DNA of 64,000 nucleotides from Rhynchospora pubera (Eukaryota; Streptophyta; Magnoliopsida; Poales; Cyperaceae). Where the stretch lies: assembly GCA_028095005.1 (NCBI GenBank), contig CM051461.1:58323840-58387839 (forward strand). The letters run 5' to 3'. The notes under the pieces were generated by a model, which worked only from the letters and a program-made list of their open reading frames with translations, made no database searches and was not told where the DNA came from. The translations under genes and the position numbers were made by a program. Every line of letters begins with the position of its first letter. The first letter of the stretch is position 1. Positions 30,994-42,312 of this stretch are shown piece by piece.

Positions 30994-31284
30994 TTAACAG
31001 ATACGATAGAGAAAAGGATAAAGAGAAATTGACTCAATGCTCTTTGTATTTCATTTTGTAAAGATGCCCAGTTACACAGTGTAAGGAAGAGAGTATTTAT
31101 AGAACTTATTACATAACTCAGTTATAGTTAAAACTAACTACATCAGCTAACTATAGTAAAGCCCTATGGTAAGCCGTTATCGCCTGTCTTCAATAATTTG
31201 TACCCAGTAGAATCTTCTTGGTAAAGTGTGCTCTTTTCTTCTGCAGTGGATACATCACTGCTGATCTCCAGTGGTTTGTTATCA
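30994..31284 (-). repeat. 3' LTR of the copia element, about 290 bp
   Basis: Read on the minus strand, it starts TGATAACAAACCACTGG just after a G-rich polypurine tract (31,285-31,297) and ends near CGTATCTGTTA. A TATAAATA box lies at 31,101-31,094. The distal end lacks a clean inverted match to the start, so that edge is approximate. No second LTR was found near the 5' end of the element. Confidence 0.7.
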
Positions 31285-32914
31285 GCCCCCCCCCACAAGC
31301 GAATGGTGGTGTAACCATCGTGAGCTTGTCTCGAATAAACAGAAATCGTGGAGTACTCAATGGCTTGGTAAAGATATCAGCTAGCTGATCCTTGGAAGAG
31401 ATGAACTGAATTTGCAGCGAGCGATTAAGCACTCGTTCTCGTATGAAGTGGTAATCTATTTCAACATGTTTTGTACGGGAATGGAACATAGGGTTGGATG
31501 CAAGGAAAGTCGCACCGATGTTATCACACCAGAGAAAAGGAGGAGATTGTACCGACATGTGTAACTCTTGAAGAAGAAATTGCAGCCATATAATCTCAGT
31601 ACTGACAGTAGCAAGACTACGATACTCAGCCTCAGTGCTGGTTCGTGCGACAGTATGTTGCTTTTTGGAACTCCATGAGACAAGGTTAGAGCCATGAAAA
31701 ACACAGAAGCCAGTTGTAGAACGTCGGTCATCCGGACACCCGGCCCAGTCAGAATCAGAGTAAGCATGAAGAAGAGGTGAAGCATGAGGAGTAAAATGCA
31801 GACCATGGCTTATGGAACCATTGAGATACCGAAGAATGCATTTAACAGCAGCCCAGTGAACATTAGTTGGAGAATGCATGAATTGGGAACATTTATTGAC
31901 TGCAAAGGAGATGTCAGGCCGGGTTATTGTTGCGTACTGAAGGCTTCCTACAATTGCACGGTAGAAGCTTGGATTATCCATGGGGTCTCCAGTGTACTTG
32001 GTTAGAGGAGGATGAGAGATCATAGTAGATGCACAGGGATTAGAATCATGCATTTTGGATCGTTTGAGAAGATCCATAACATATTTGGACTGAGTCAAAA
32101 TCAAACCTTGTGCAGACCGAGAGACCTCAATACCAAGAAAGAAATGAAGATCACCAAGGTCCTTGACAGCAAATTTTGAACTAAGAGATTTAATGATGTT
32201 GGAGAGGAGTATGGAATCATTACCCGTTATAATTAAGTCATCAACATACACCAAAAGAAAAACAAGCTTGCCACTGGAGGAATAGATGAAAAGAGAGGGG
32301 TCATATTGTGAACCTTGAAAACCATAGGAGAGGAGAGCTGAACTTAAGGTATTGAACCAGGCCCTGGGAGATTGCTTGAGGCCATATAATGCCTTATGAA
32401 GAAGGCAGACATGGGAGGAAAGATTGGAATCAGCAAAACCCGGCAGTTGAGCCATATAAACAGTTTCATGAAGATCCCCATGAAGAAAGGCATTTTGAAT
32501 ATCCAGCTGTTTAAGAGGCCAATTGTTGTGAACAGCAATAGATAAGACAAGTCGGATAGTAGTTGGACGAACAACGGGACTAAAGGTTTCGAAGTAATCA
32601 ACCCCTTCCTCTTGGGTGAAACCTTTGGCTACTAACCGTGCCTTGTATCGGGCAATGGAACCATCAACATTTTGTTTTATCCGGTACACCCACTTGCAGC
32701 CAACAATATTTTGATTAGGTGGAAGAGGTACCAAGGACCAAGTCTTATTTGACTGTAAGGCTTGCATTTCTTGATCCATGGCTTGGCGCCAATGTGGAGA
32801 GGTATTGGCCTGACGGAAGGTCAGAGGTTCGGTTTCAGGTCCAGTACAGAGGTAAGCAACATGATCAGGAAAAATCTTTGGTTTTCTTGTGTTATCCTTG
32901 GATCGAGTGACCAT
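31190..32914 (-). pseudogene. Ty1/copia reverse transcriptase-RNase H (second part of polyprotein)
   Basis: A 574-residue open frame continues the polyprotein in a different frame. It begins MVTRSKDNTRKPK, the usual linker between integrase and reverse transcriptase. It shows WVYRIKQN, LDIQNAFLHGDL, ALYGLKQSPRAW, the catalytic YVDDLIITGND and, for RNase H, TSTEAEYRSLA and WCDNIGA. All are in order and the domain itself has no stops. It overlaps the end of the upstream frame by 94 bases. A single frameshift near 32,925-32,945 separates it from gag-protease-integrase, so a normal polyprotein is not made from this copy. The frame runs into the LTR at its 3' end. Confidence 0.92.
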
Positions 32915-35670
32915 AGGATGTTGATTTTGAGAAAGAACAGTGTTTTATTTGTAGAAGAAGGAGATGAAGAGAGTGGGGCAGATTGGTCAGAAGAGGTAGG
33001 CGGAAAGAGAGCATGGTCAGCTATGTCACTTAAATCACGGGCAGCAGCGGAGAAATTAGAGTCACGATTAGAGAAAATAGTTGAATTGTGGGCAGGCGGG
33101 GTAGAGGGCGCAGAAGACGTGGCAGCAGCTGAGTGGTGGAGTGGAGAATCTGAATTTGAATTTGTAGTTGGGGCAGTAACGTCCACCAGCGAAGGTGAAT
33201 TGTTGCACAGTTGAAACAGAGTCGCCAAGGAAGGAGGTTGTGCATCTGAAGAGGAGGTGGATGAGCTGGAAGATTGTGCTGTGCGAAAGGGGAAGGAGGC
33301 TTCATCAAATATAACATGCCTAGATATATAGATTTTATTAGTATCTATATGAAAACACTTATATCCCTTTTGAGAGTGACAGTAACCAAGGAATACACAC
33401 AGCATGGAACGAGGTTGTAATTTGTTATCATTATAGGGTATAGTGTAAGGGAAACATAGGCATCCAAGTACTTTGAGAGTGTTGTAATCTGGTGCCTTAT
33501 AAAACAATTTGGTGTATGGTATTTCTTTTGAAAAAGAACTAGGCAAGCGATTGATCAAATAAACCGTGCTAGCAAAGATTTCATCCCAAAAATGTAACGG
33601 CAAGGAGGCATGCTGCATGATAGCAATGGCTAACTCCACAATGTGACGATGCTTGCGTTCAGCAAGACCGTTTTGTTGTGGAGTGTATGGACAAGTAATT
33701 TGGTGTATTATTTGAGGAAAAAGTTTAGAGAGTGGTTTATATTCAGTGCCTCCATCTGTGCGTAGAACCTTTATGCTTGTATTAAAGAGATTTTCCACTT
33801 GAGCTTTGAATATAGAAAAGACATGAGATAATTCATCTTTGGAATGAAGAAAATATATCCATGTGAACCGAGAAAAATCATCAATGAATAAAGCATAGTA
33901 ACGAAAACCATTCATTGATAATAAAGGAGCTGGACCCCACAAGTCTGAATGTACAAGATCAAGAGGTTTAGAAGAAGTAGATAAGCTAGTACTAAATGGC
34001 AGTCTATGAGATTTTGCCAAGGTACAATTATTACAAAAAGACATTGATTTAGAAGAACATGGAAGATTGTTGGAATGTAAAACATAAAGAGTAGTGGAAG
34101 ATGAGGGATGACCCAACCGCATGTGCCAAGTGTCAGCTGTAGCTTTAACTCCAAAATAAGCTTGGGGAGTGAGAGGAATAGGGAGAGAGTAGAGACCATT
34201 ATGTACTGGTGCTTGAAGAAGCACCGTCTTGGTGAGGGGGTCCTTGAAAATACAAAAGGAAGAAGAAAACTCAATGAGTATGGAATTGTCATGAAGAAGT
34301 TTAGACAAGCTAAGTAAGTTTGTAGTGAAAGAAGGGACATGCAAAATATCACAAAGCTCAAGTGTAAAATCAGAAAAGGGAAGAGAGAGTGAACCAATAT
34401 TGTGAATTGCCATCGCAGAGCCATCTCCAATGTGTAGGGCCTCTGAACCAGTGTACTGAACATAATTGGAGAGGTTGTTGATATCTCCAGTAACATGATG
34501 AGTAGCTCCACTGTCAATTACCCATGTGGCAGCAGCTGATGTTGAAGAAGGAAGAGCAACATGCGCCTGATAAGGTGGTGAGGTGAACTGAGGAGATGAA
34601 ATAGAAGAAGAACCATAGCGACAGTCATACCTATGCCAACATTCATCAGCCGTGTGACCACGAAGAGTGCATATTTGACAAAACTTCACTGGTTTGGGAA
34701 TGGTAGCAGAGGTATCAGCAAAGCCAGTAGGAATCTGAGGATAAACTGGTCTAGTGGAGTTCCACTGATTGGTGTTATTGGGGCGAGCTGGAGTAGGGAG
34801 GAGTGGAGGCCCAGAGTTTGAAGAGAGAATGAAGGAATTGGGTGGAGGATTAAAAACAAGAGTTTGAGGCCGTGGTGCTCTGGGCCTAAAGTTGGGCCGA
34901 AAGGCGGGTCTTGAGTTTGGAAATTGTGGAGTGGGTTGAGGTGGTGCGGGTCTGGGGTTAGAGTAGAACCCAACTGGATTGTTTGTGGCTGGAGTCAGTG
35001 CAGCAAGCTGCGACTGAAGCAAGCTTTCATGAGAGAGGATGAGCGACATAAGATCAGTGAAGGAGAAGGGATCAGACCTGGCATTTGCAGTGACCACAAT
35101 AGGGTTGAACTCAGATCCGAGACCCTCCAAGATGTATCTCATGAGATCCTCATCAGAGACGGGAGCCCCAATAAAGGATAGTTCATCGGCGATTGACCTC
35201 ATCTGTTGAATGTAATCTGACCATGAAAGACCCCCTTTTGAAGTTGTGCGTAATTGACGAAGAAGAGCAGAAAGGCGAGCTCGAGAGACGGCTGAGAACG
35301 ATTTTTGCAAGTAATCCCAGAGAATAGCTGAGGTAGGAGCAAAGGATGTTTGACTCAAGAGCGACTTCGATAGGGATGATCGGAGCCATCCAAGAAGAAT
35401 CTGATCCTGCTGATGCCAGGCGAGGTACTCAGGATTAGCCTCAAGGTGTCCGTTTGCATTAGTAATGGTTTGAGAAGGTGGTGGTGTTTGTAGATCTACA
35501 AATCGATAAAGGCCATAGCCGTGAAGGAGGGGGGTAATTTGGCACTGCCAAGCAAGATAGTTACATCTGGTGAGTTTAGTAGAAATAGGGAGATTGAGAA
35601 GAACAAGAGAGGAGGTGGATGAAGAAGAAGAGATAAGTTGATTGGTAGAAGATGAGTTAGTGTCGGCCAT
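32821..35670 (-). pseudogene. Ty1/copia gag-protease-integrase (first part of polyprotein)
   Basis: An open frame of 949 residues begins MADTNSSS. Domains in order: gag with the N-terminal YLAWQCQITPLL motif; zinc knuckle CQICTLRGHTADEC at about 331-344; protease active site WVIDSGATHH at about 383-392; GAG-pre-integrase HMRLGHPS at about 516; integrase core with DLWGP (about 577), LRTDGGTEY (about 636-644) and PQQNGLAERKHR (about 664-675). The short LTR and gag type suggest the Ale/Retrofit lineage. The frame is lost after SSPSSTNKTLFF, where the linker to reverse transcriptase shifts phase. The initiator-tRNA primer-binding site and 5' LTR are missing just upstream of the ATG. Confidence 0.92.
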
Positions 35671-35690
35671 GGTGAGAGACTGGCCAGTTG

Positions 35691-37440
35691 CAAACCTTAT
35701 CTATCGAGTTTATATCTGCATATACATGATGGTAAAGTCTAATGTAAATATTTGTAGTATTCCAGAGTTTGAGAATGATGGTATCAATTTTTATAGAATC
35801 TTTGGTATGCTCCTGTACCTCCTGATGTGTATCAATTGAAAGAAGCTTTAGTTCACAATATATTATGCTTTGTGTTTATAGTGAAGAATTGATTGCTTTA
35901 CAGAATAAACTTTTTCAATTGATTGCTTTATAATTTTTTGAATTTATAAACTTTTTCATAGTGGGGTACAGAAAATGATAATTGATTGCTCTACAGAATT
36001 GATTGCTTTACCAACACTGTTTTAAATTTTTTTTTTTTGCCTTTAGCATTCAGGGGTTTACTGGAACTTATGACACTGGAGCACATAGAGTTGCTGGCAA
36101 CCAAGGGAGCAATACGGATAATATGGATGTTTGATGGCTTTATAGTTGCATCTTTTCTTTATATAGTCGTAGTAGTAGTTCGTAGTAGGTTAATTTTCTG
36201 GATGTAATTTTACGTTTTGATTTCTATAGTTTGCTGATCATTCCTTGTATCACCTTTTGTATTTCCATGTGAACTTCGTTTTAAGCATCAATAAAGCATG
36301 CTGGTTACCCTTTTGGGTAGCTGTTTTTTCAAAAAAAGGTTGCAATGGTTATAAAATTGTAGGTAATTTTATTGTAATAAGCGAGCTTGACAACCGGTGC
36401 GCTTCTCCGCTCGAGGCTTCTTGGTCAAATGAAAATAACAACTAAGAAATTAGAAACTTGACAAAAAATCATGTATTGATTGCATAATTGCCATATGGAA
36501 TTAGATTGAATTTTGATGGATATTTTGATCTTGTAGAATTTCACAACTTGCGGGAAATGCATGATTAAAAAGAAGGCATGATGCTTCCCTTGTTTCTAGG
36601 CTTCTAGTTAGTCCTAATATTTTAAACTGATGGCTGGTTTTGTGAATAATAAAATGCTGGTTCGCATGATATATAAACAAAATAATAAAAATATTATGTT
36701 AATGGGAAGTTTTGAAAGTGAAATTATAGCCCAGGATAACAAGATTGTGACTACTCATACTGATAGACCTGATGTACTGCTTACAATAAAAGGCATCAGA
36801 AAAACTGAGCCGAGAAGGAAATTAAAAAAACCGAGTACAAACCAGTGACAATAGAAGTGGTACAAACCAGTGGCTTTGATTTTATATACGCCGGTACAAA
36901 CTAGTACCTTTGATTTCTAGTTTTACTAGTACATGCTTTATTAACTAACAACAAGTCAAACTACATCCGTATATTAAACAACAGAATGAATCAAAGAGAA
37001 AACTCATATGCTGATGTATAACTTACACTTAGACACACAAATTTGAGCAGCGACGAGGGAAAAAAATGGCAACAAAACTGAAAAAGGCACGTACTGGTAA
37101 TGGAAGATCAGTGTGAGTGCCACTTGAACTCTCCATCCAGAGCGATCACGCACTGGTTCAACGGCGATCAGCGAGAGGTAGAAGCGAATGAAGAGGGTTT
37201 GGTTTGCGCGCAAGGGAGGAATCGGGAGAAGTGGGTCTGCTTTGCGCGCGAGACGCAAAATTGGCTTCCGAAATTGGAATACGAAAGAGAGGGAGAGTAT
37301 ACGCGTATCCTGCCTTTTTTTCTTTTTTTTTGGACGGAACAAAGGGGTATTGAGATCTGACCGTGCAATTTGATCGGATGGCTCAAATTTGCAAACGACC
37401 AGTGGTCGTTTTTTTGCAAACGACCAGAGGATCCCGATTG
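35691..37440. other. Spacer of unknown origin with a possible orphan last exon
   Basis: No repeat partner was found in the window. Around 36,052-36,129, after a long T tract and CAG, the plus strand reads GFTGTYDTGAHRVAGNQGSN and ends NTDNMDV-stop, followed by a sequence with AATAAA at about 36,291. This looks like a terminal exon and 3' untranslated region of an unidentified gene. The right end (about 37,080-37,320) is G+C-richer, with a facing pair of AAACGACCA words at 37,394-37,425. I do not know what it is. Confidence 0.35.
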
Positions 37441-38100
37441 ACCACAATTAGGTTCATTTATTATAAGCGTAACACAGAGCCCATCGTTAAAAGCCCAACC
37501 ATTCTCAATAATTTAAAATATTTGAAATCTTCATTCTAAAATTTAAATATTTAGAGTTTTATTGACCATTCACATAAAAAACCAATAGACTTCACCATTA
37601 TATATATATATATATATATTGTTGTATTATGCAGTAAAATAATAGACCACCGGCATATGTGCACAAATTTGACAGCTCAATGAATTAATTTGTTTTAATT
37701 ATTTAAAAGGTCGTTTATAAGATTGCAATAATTTAGGTTATTATTGAATATTCATAAAAAAAATCCAATAGACTTATAAGCGCGCTATTTATTATTAATA
37801 AAATGAGTTTTCTTAAAAAAAAATTAGCACAGGTATGAAACACACCTTAGTTGACATATTTTTGCAATTTTTATGTTATTTACTTTAAAAAAACATTTTG
37901 ATATGCCAGTTAAAGGTCGTGTGATAATAAGTTGTATGCTAGAATTACAATTAAATTAGTTTTCATAATATGAAGAACTTAATTTACTTGAAAAAAATGT
38001 TATAAAGCGTGCATTAGACTATTGCATCCGGAAGTTAAGTATTGTTTCCCTTCTGGTTGTTTCAATAACCAGCACTTAAAAAATCTTTATAAATACATGT
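37441..38100. repeat. Uninterrupted copy of the duplicated ~0.6-kb block
   Basis: This matches 23,579-23,800, 29,291-29,678 and 30,707-30,780 in order and orientation. It therefore shows the state without the foldback elements, the Helitron and the 1,028-bp TIR transposon. A TA tract lies at about 37,602-37,620, where the other copy took up the insertions. No gene is seen in it. Confidence 0.88.
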
Positions 38101-38108
38101 ACCGTCAG

Positions 38109-38829
38109 CCGTGATTTTTATATACCGAAATAACTTAAAAGGATATTTTAAAAAAAACCTTTGACTCAACAATTAGAGAAATAAATATGTCAGTGCACAG
38201 GTAGTCTGCGCGGGCTCTGACGGCGCCACTGGCAGTGGCGCGGGCATCTTCTTTTATCCCGAAGGCAATTTTCAGAAATTTAATGATGTGGCCCTATATT
38301 GTTTGTACTTTGTCCTCAACACATAACAAGGGAGATTATTTAATTAAAAAAAATTGTACGGCGGGTGAACCTAGGGAAAAAAGTACCATCCACTGGACCA
38401 CTGTATATTAATTGCATTCCTACCCATAAGCGCGTGAACCAAGGGGTAAAAGTAACATTTTCTGTATATTAATTGCATTCCTACATGAGTAATTAACTGC
38501 GTATAATTCCTACCTAACAACCATTGATTAATGGGTGCGTTTGGATAGGTGTGGGAAGAAGGGAAAAAGTGGGAAGAAGTATTGGGAAGTGTGTAATTTT
38601 GTGAAGAGTTTGGATTGTTTATAATTTTTTTTCTTCCCATCTTCCTTCTTCCTCTTCTTCTTCTCTCATCCAAACTCTTCCCTGCTAACATGCCAGCGCC
38701 ACTGCCACTGGCGCCGTCAGAGCCTGCGCAAGCTACCTGCGCACTGACATGTTTATTCCTCTAAAAGTCTGAATCAAAGTTTTTTATTAAAATATCATTT
38801 TGGGTTTTTTCGGTATATAAAAATCACGG
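38109..38829. mobile_element. Mutator-like MITE, 721 bp, CCGTGATTTTTATA ends
   Basis: The exact 9-bp direct repeat TACCGTCAG lies at 38,100-38,108 and 38,830-38,838. The terminal inverted repeats, CCGTGATTTTTATATACCGA and its complement, extend roughly 140 bases and include a GGCGCCACTGGCAGTGGCG stretch. The interior contains a nested Tourist-like MITE. It has no coding. Confidence 0.85.
38533..38680. mobile_element. Tourist-like MITE nested in the Mutator-like MITE
   Basis: It starts GGTGCGTTTGGATAGGTGTG, contains GAAGTGTGTAA and GAAGAGTTTGGA, and ends near CATCCAAACTCTTCCC with a disturbed right tip. It is closely related to 50,924-51,072 and more distantly to 6,667-6,855. Confidence 0.7.
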
Positions 38830-38838
38830 TACCGTCAG

Positions 38839-39117
38839 AGGAACCTGGCTTAATTGGTGGATTCCCCTTATCATTCCCCCAAAAAGAATAAAGGAGCCTT
38901 AGCTTATCACTTTGTAAAATGGGTTGCAATTAAAATTTGCTTAATATTTAAGGTCAAAATTTATCAAAGGGAGTATATTTATAAATGGAATGAGACAAGC
39001 AGATAAGATAAAGAATTCGGTTCTCAGTATTTGAAAGACGTGAAATTGTGTCTTAAATTCTTCACCAAAACGAGTTTGCTGAACAAGTTCAAATCATCTT
39101 TGAAAATTAAATTAAAT

Positions 39118-39120
<3 letters not shown>
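38839..39120. repeat. Segment matched in inverted orientation at 49,425-49,570
   Basis: 'GGGTTGCAATTAAAATTTG' and 'AGTATATTTATAAATGGAAT' occur as reverse complements near 49,440-49,520. Both segments lie upstream of a MYB gene (B here, D there), so this is old shared 5' flank. Confidence 0.65.

Positions 39121-39122
<2 letters not shown>

Positions 39123-39168
<46 letters not shown>
39123..39168. repeat. (TA)n(GA)n microsatellite
   Basis: A TA tract is followed by a GA tract, directly beside the foldback element that begins near 39,175. Confidence 0.9.
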
Positions 39169-39174
39169 ACATAT

Positions 39175-39553
39175 CGTGCATACTAATGTACGGAAGTTTC
39201 GATGCATACTGATTCGAATTCTTGGATCTACTTCAAAATGACCGATCCAAACCGTCCAATATGATCTCCTTGTTATAATCTCCTTACCGACCAAATTTTA
39301 TATTTTTTCGAAATTTTTAAGTATTTTTTTCAAATTTTTAAAAATCGCTAATCTAATTTTTTCTGAACCGTTCAAAAATAGCTGTATTAAAAAATCCGAA
39401 AAAAATACTTAAAAATATCGAAAAAATGTAAAATTTGGTCGGCAAAGAGATTTCAATAGGGAGATCATATTGGACGGTTTGGATTGGTAATTTTGAAGCA
39501 GATCCAAGAGTTCGGATTAGTATGCACCGAAGCTTCTATACATTAGTATGCAC
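39175..39553. mobile_element. Complete foldback element, about 0.38 kb
   Basis: The ends are CGTGCATACTAATGTA and TACATTAGTATGCACA. The arms are about 170 bases and carry CCGATCCAAACCGTCCAATA facing its complement. The core has ACCAAATTTTATATTTTTTC. It belongs to the same family as 23,801, 24,221 and 49,597 by its core, with distinct tips. Confidence 0.78.
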
Positions 39554-40200
39554 AATAGGTTTTCTCTATATATATATTCAAAATTTTTTACTTTTTTATA
39601 TTTTTAGAAAATTCTTTATCTAATAACAGTTTTGAAAATTCTGAAAAAAGTATTCGAAATTTTTTTTCTGAAAAATGTAAATTTAAGTAAAAAAAATTTA
39701 TAAATAAATAATTTTCAACAATTAAGTCAAATGCATATTCGTAATTTCAGCCTAAGGACATTATAAATATATGGTGAAAATTATCCAATATTTTTTTCAT
39801 TATTTTTGGGTAAAATGTGAATTGGTCATAGTGTATAATCGCAAGGAACATTATAAATATATTATGAACGTATCCTCCATAATAATTTTTTTTTCAAATA
39901 TAACAAAACGACAACTAATGGATAATGGTTAGACGTCAGGTTATTGGTTCTAAAAAAAATAAATATAAATAAAATTACTGACTGATAAATTTATAAATTA
40001 GTAAAGTATCAAATTTTATAAACTTTATAGCATCTAACATTTTTTATCAACGATCGAAATCCGGACAGTTTAAAATATAAAAGTCTGAATCAATTTTAGT
40101 ATCATTATTGTGCATAATATAATAAAAAATATAGATAATATTTAGAATGTTAAACTTCAAATTTAAATATCCCTTTCTTTCTTTACTAAATATGGAAAGT
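39554..40200. other. A+T-rich spacer upstream of MYB gene B
   Basis: Nothing coding or repeated was recognised apart from homopolymer runs. Confidence 0.5.
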
Positions 40201-40269
40201 ATTAGGTGCCTTTAGTAATTTACAAAAAGCGCCAAAGTTTTCCTGTTTTCACAGAGCTTAATTACTGAT

Positions 40270-40362
40270 GCCGCGAGGAATATTTCCCGGGGTTTTTCTT
40301 TGTTAAAGATACACAGGCGCTACCACCTCTTCTCCAGTATTTCTTATTAATATTTTCTGTCC
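40270..40362 (+). promoter_or_regulatory. Conserved MYB 5' block (gene B copy)
   Basis: GCCGCGAGGAATATTTCCCG, ACACAGGCGCTACC and CTTCTCCAG appear in the same order as before genes A, C and D, about 340-430 bases before the ATG. Confidence 0.6.
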
Positions 40363-40703
40363 AAGATTAACTTGCTCATTAATTTCCACTCGAGATGACT
40401 GAAATGGAGTCTTCAGTCGATATTACTGGAGGCATTTGTGACACTAAACACCATTTCGTTTGTATTCCTCTTCCGGATTTTCTATCAATATTTCCCTTTG
40501 TGCAAAGAACACCAGAAGAGAATCAAACTACCTTCTTTTTTTAAGACAAAGCATCATTGCACCGCCATTTCTCTTGATTTAAACCTCCATTAAACCTCTG
40601 CCTCTTTTCCCACAATTTTCATTCCAACGGTCAAATTGATCACCTCCCCTCAAATTGATCGCCTTTTATATTTCTCTATTGCTAAAAGACCCAATCTTTG
40701 GTC

Positions 40704-42312
40704 ATGGAGAGAATGAATTCGTCACCTGAGAGAGAGATTAAAAGTAACATTGAAGAAGCCATGGGTTGTTCTCAAAGAAAGGGTAGAACCAGACGCTTGA
40801 AGGTGAAGCTATCACCAGAGAAAACGGAAAAGCTGAAGAGACTTCTTGAAGATTATGGCGAAAAAATTTGGAATCTCCATGCTAAAAAATTCAAGGCTCC
40901 ATCAGGTATCAATGAAAGCATTGAACCTTTCCAATATCTTTTTCTGTGTTGTGTTTGCTTTTGAGTTGATTTAATTTTGTGCTGTATTACTCGAGGTGTC
41001 TCTCAGATAGCAATGATAAATGCAATTTCAACAATATTGTTTTTTAATTTTTGAGATTTTGAGTCAATTTTGGTGATTTTTCATAATCAGGGATCAAGAA
41101 AAGGGCTTTTACTACAGAGGACGAGGAGAGATTACGTGCTCTGCAGGAAATTTTTGGAGATGACTGGCCTCTGATGGCGAGATTATTTCCTGGCCGAGAC
41201 CAGAAAGAAGTTGAGACCCAGTGGCGTGTGTTACAGACAAGAAACAGCATTGAAATAGCAATCACCAAAAAAATGAGCAAGCGGGAGGAAGACGGGAGAG
41301 ACACTGGGTGTCATTCTCGGGAGGTGCGTATCGAGTGCAGATCGAATAGCTACAAGCCGGGTGTTACTGCTAACAATTATGAGAAAGGTATTTGGTTTTT
41401 TCTATGTCTCTTTAGGTGGTAATTATAGCTATGTTATCTGTTGAATTAGGCTGTTCGTCTAATTAGCAGTCGATGTCATTAAGTATATTGTGTTTTTTTT
41501 ATTTATTAGGGATTTTGGAGATATTAGAATTAGGATTTAGGAAGTACACAGTATTTGAAATCATTCTCTGTTTTCTGTCAAGGGAAGCTTCACTGGCCCT
41601 TGGAAATATATTCACAAAATCTAACTCATAGTTATGTGCAGTTTATATTAAAAGGCATGATACGATCAGAAATTATTGATTTATTAATTAATTGCTTCAT
41701 ATACAACTGAGTATACCACATCTTATTATTTCTTCTATTTTGTATCTTTTCATTTAATTGCTCAAGTAAGATTTAATTTTATGTGAACAAGATTCGGATT
41801 TTATTTTCTTATTTTGTTTATTTTTTCCTGTTGTGAAGCTCATTAAGAAATTATATTGGTTGTCATTGGAGTTCGAGGTAATTAAAATTCCAAATGTCAA
41901 CCGGTATTGAAAGTCGTACCAGTTTGGATACTACTACGTTTGTGTGGTTACTACATCAATTTTCTTTCAAATTGGTTTCATCTGCTAACACTCTAGTTGA
42001 TATAGCTTACAATTGTCAAACAATTAGCATTCTATATACTTCAATGCTTGTATAGCAGCCATCTTAAATCTTAAATAAAAATTTGTCTTACGTTAACTTA
42101 TCATCATTGCATGTTCAATGTATCAAGCAGATATGGCGGCATCAACATCCACCTCATCCACTTCAGCTGTCCCGCCTGGACGTGGAATACTGAACCCCGA
42201 CCCAATTTCATACGCCCCACCAGGTGTGGATCCACGAGTGAACTTTCAGCGCTTCTACAGGAGGCAGCAGCTCCCGGTCTCCATTACTTTGTGCAGATCA
42301 AATCTACTATGA
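40704..42312 (+). pseudogene. R2R3-MYB gene B, decayed (R2 recognition helix deleted)
   Basis: Exon 1 is 40,704-40,905 and exon 2 is 41,091-41,387, both with GT..AG borders. R2 has lost its first tryptophan (RRLKVKLSPEKTEK where gene C has RGRWTPIEDEK). A 42-nt in-frame deletion at the start of exon 2 removes KSCRLRWYNELDPR, the R2 recognition helix and linker. R3 survives in part (DDWPLMARLFPGR, then VETQWRVL). The exon matching the terminal exon of gene C, near 41,866-41,940, has no clear acceptor and an early stop. An open stretch at 42,131-42,312 after CAG would continue the frame exactly (DMAASTSTSSTSAVPPGRG), giving 226 residues, but is unrelated to the other MYBs. Either a pseudogene or a single-repeat MYB derivative. 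Confidence 0.65.

Larger units (their letters stand above)
30994..35690 (-). mobile_element. 5'-truncated Ty1/copia element (Ale/Retrofit-like)
   Basis: The element keeps its 3' LTR, polypurine tract and nearly full coding region, but its 5' LTR and primer-binding site are absent. The sequence leaves the element within about 20-40 bases of the gag ATG. With no left LTR, transcription from its own promoter is not expected. One frameshift divides the polyprotein. Coding otherwise looks fresh, so truncation is probably not ancient. Confidence 0.85.

Noticed and set aside
31784..35389. Many open frames opposite or out of frame to the copia polyprotein
   Set aside because: Shadows of the real gag-pol frames, with no independent motifs.
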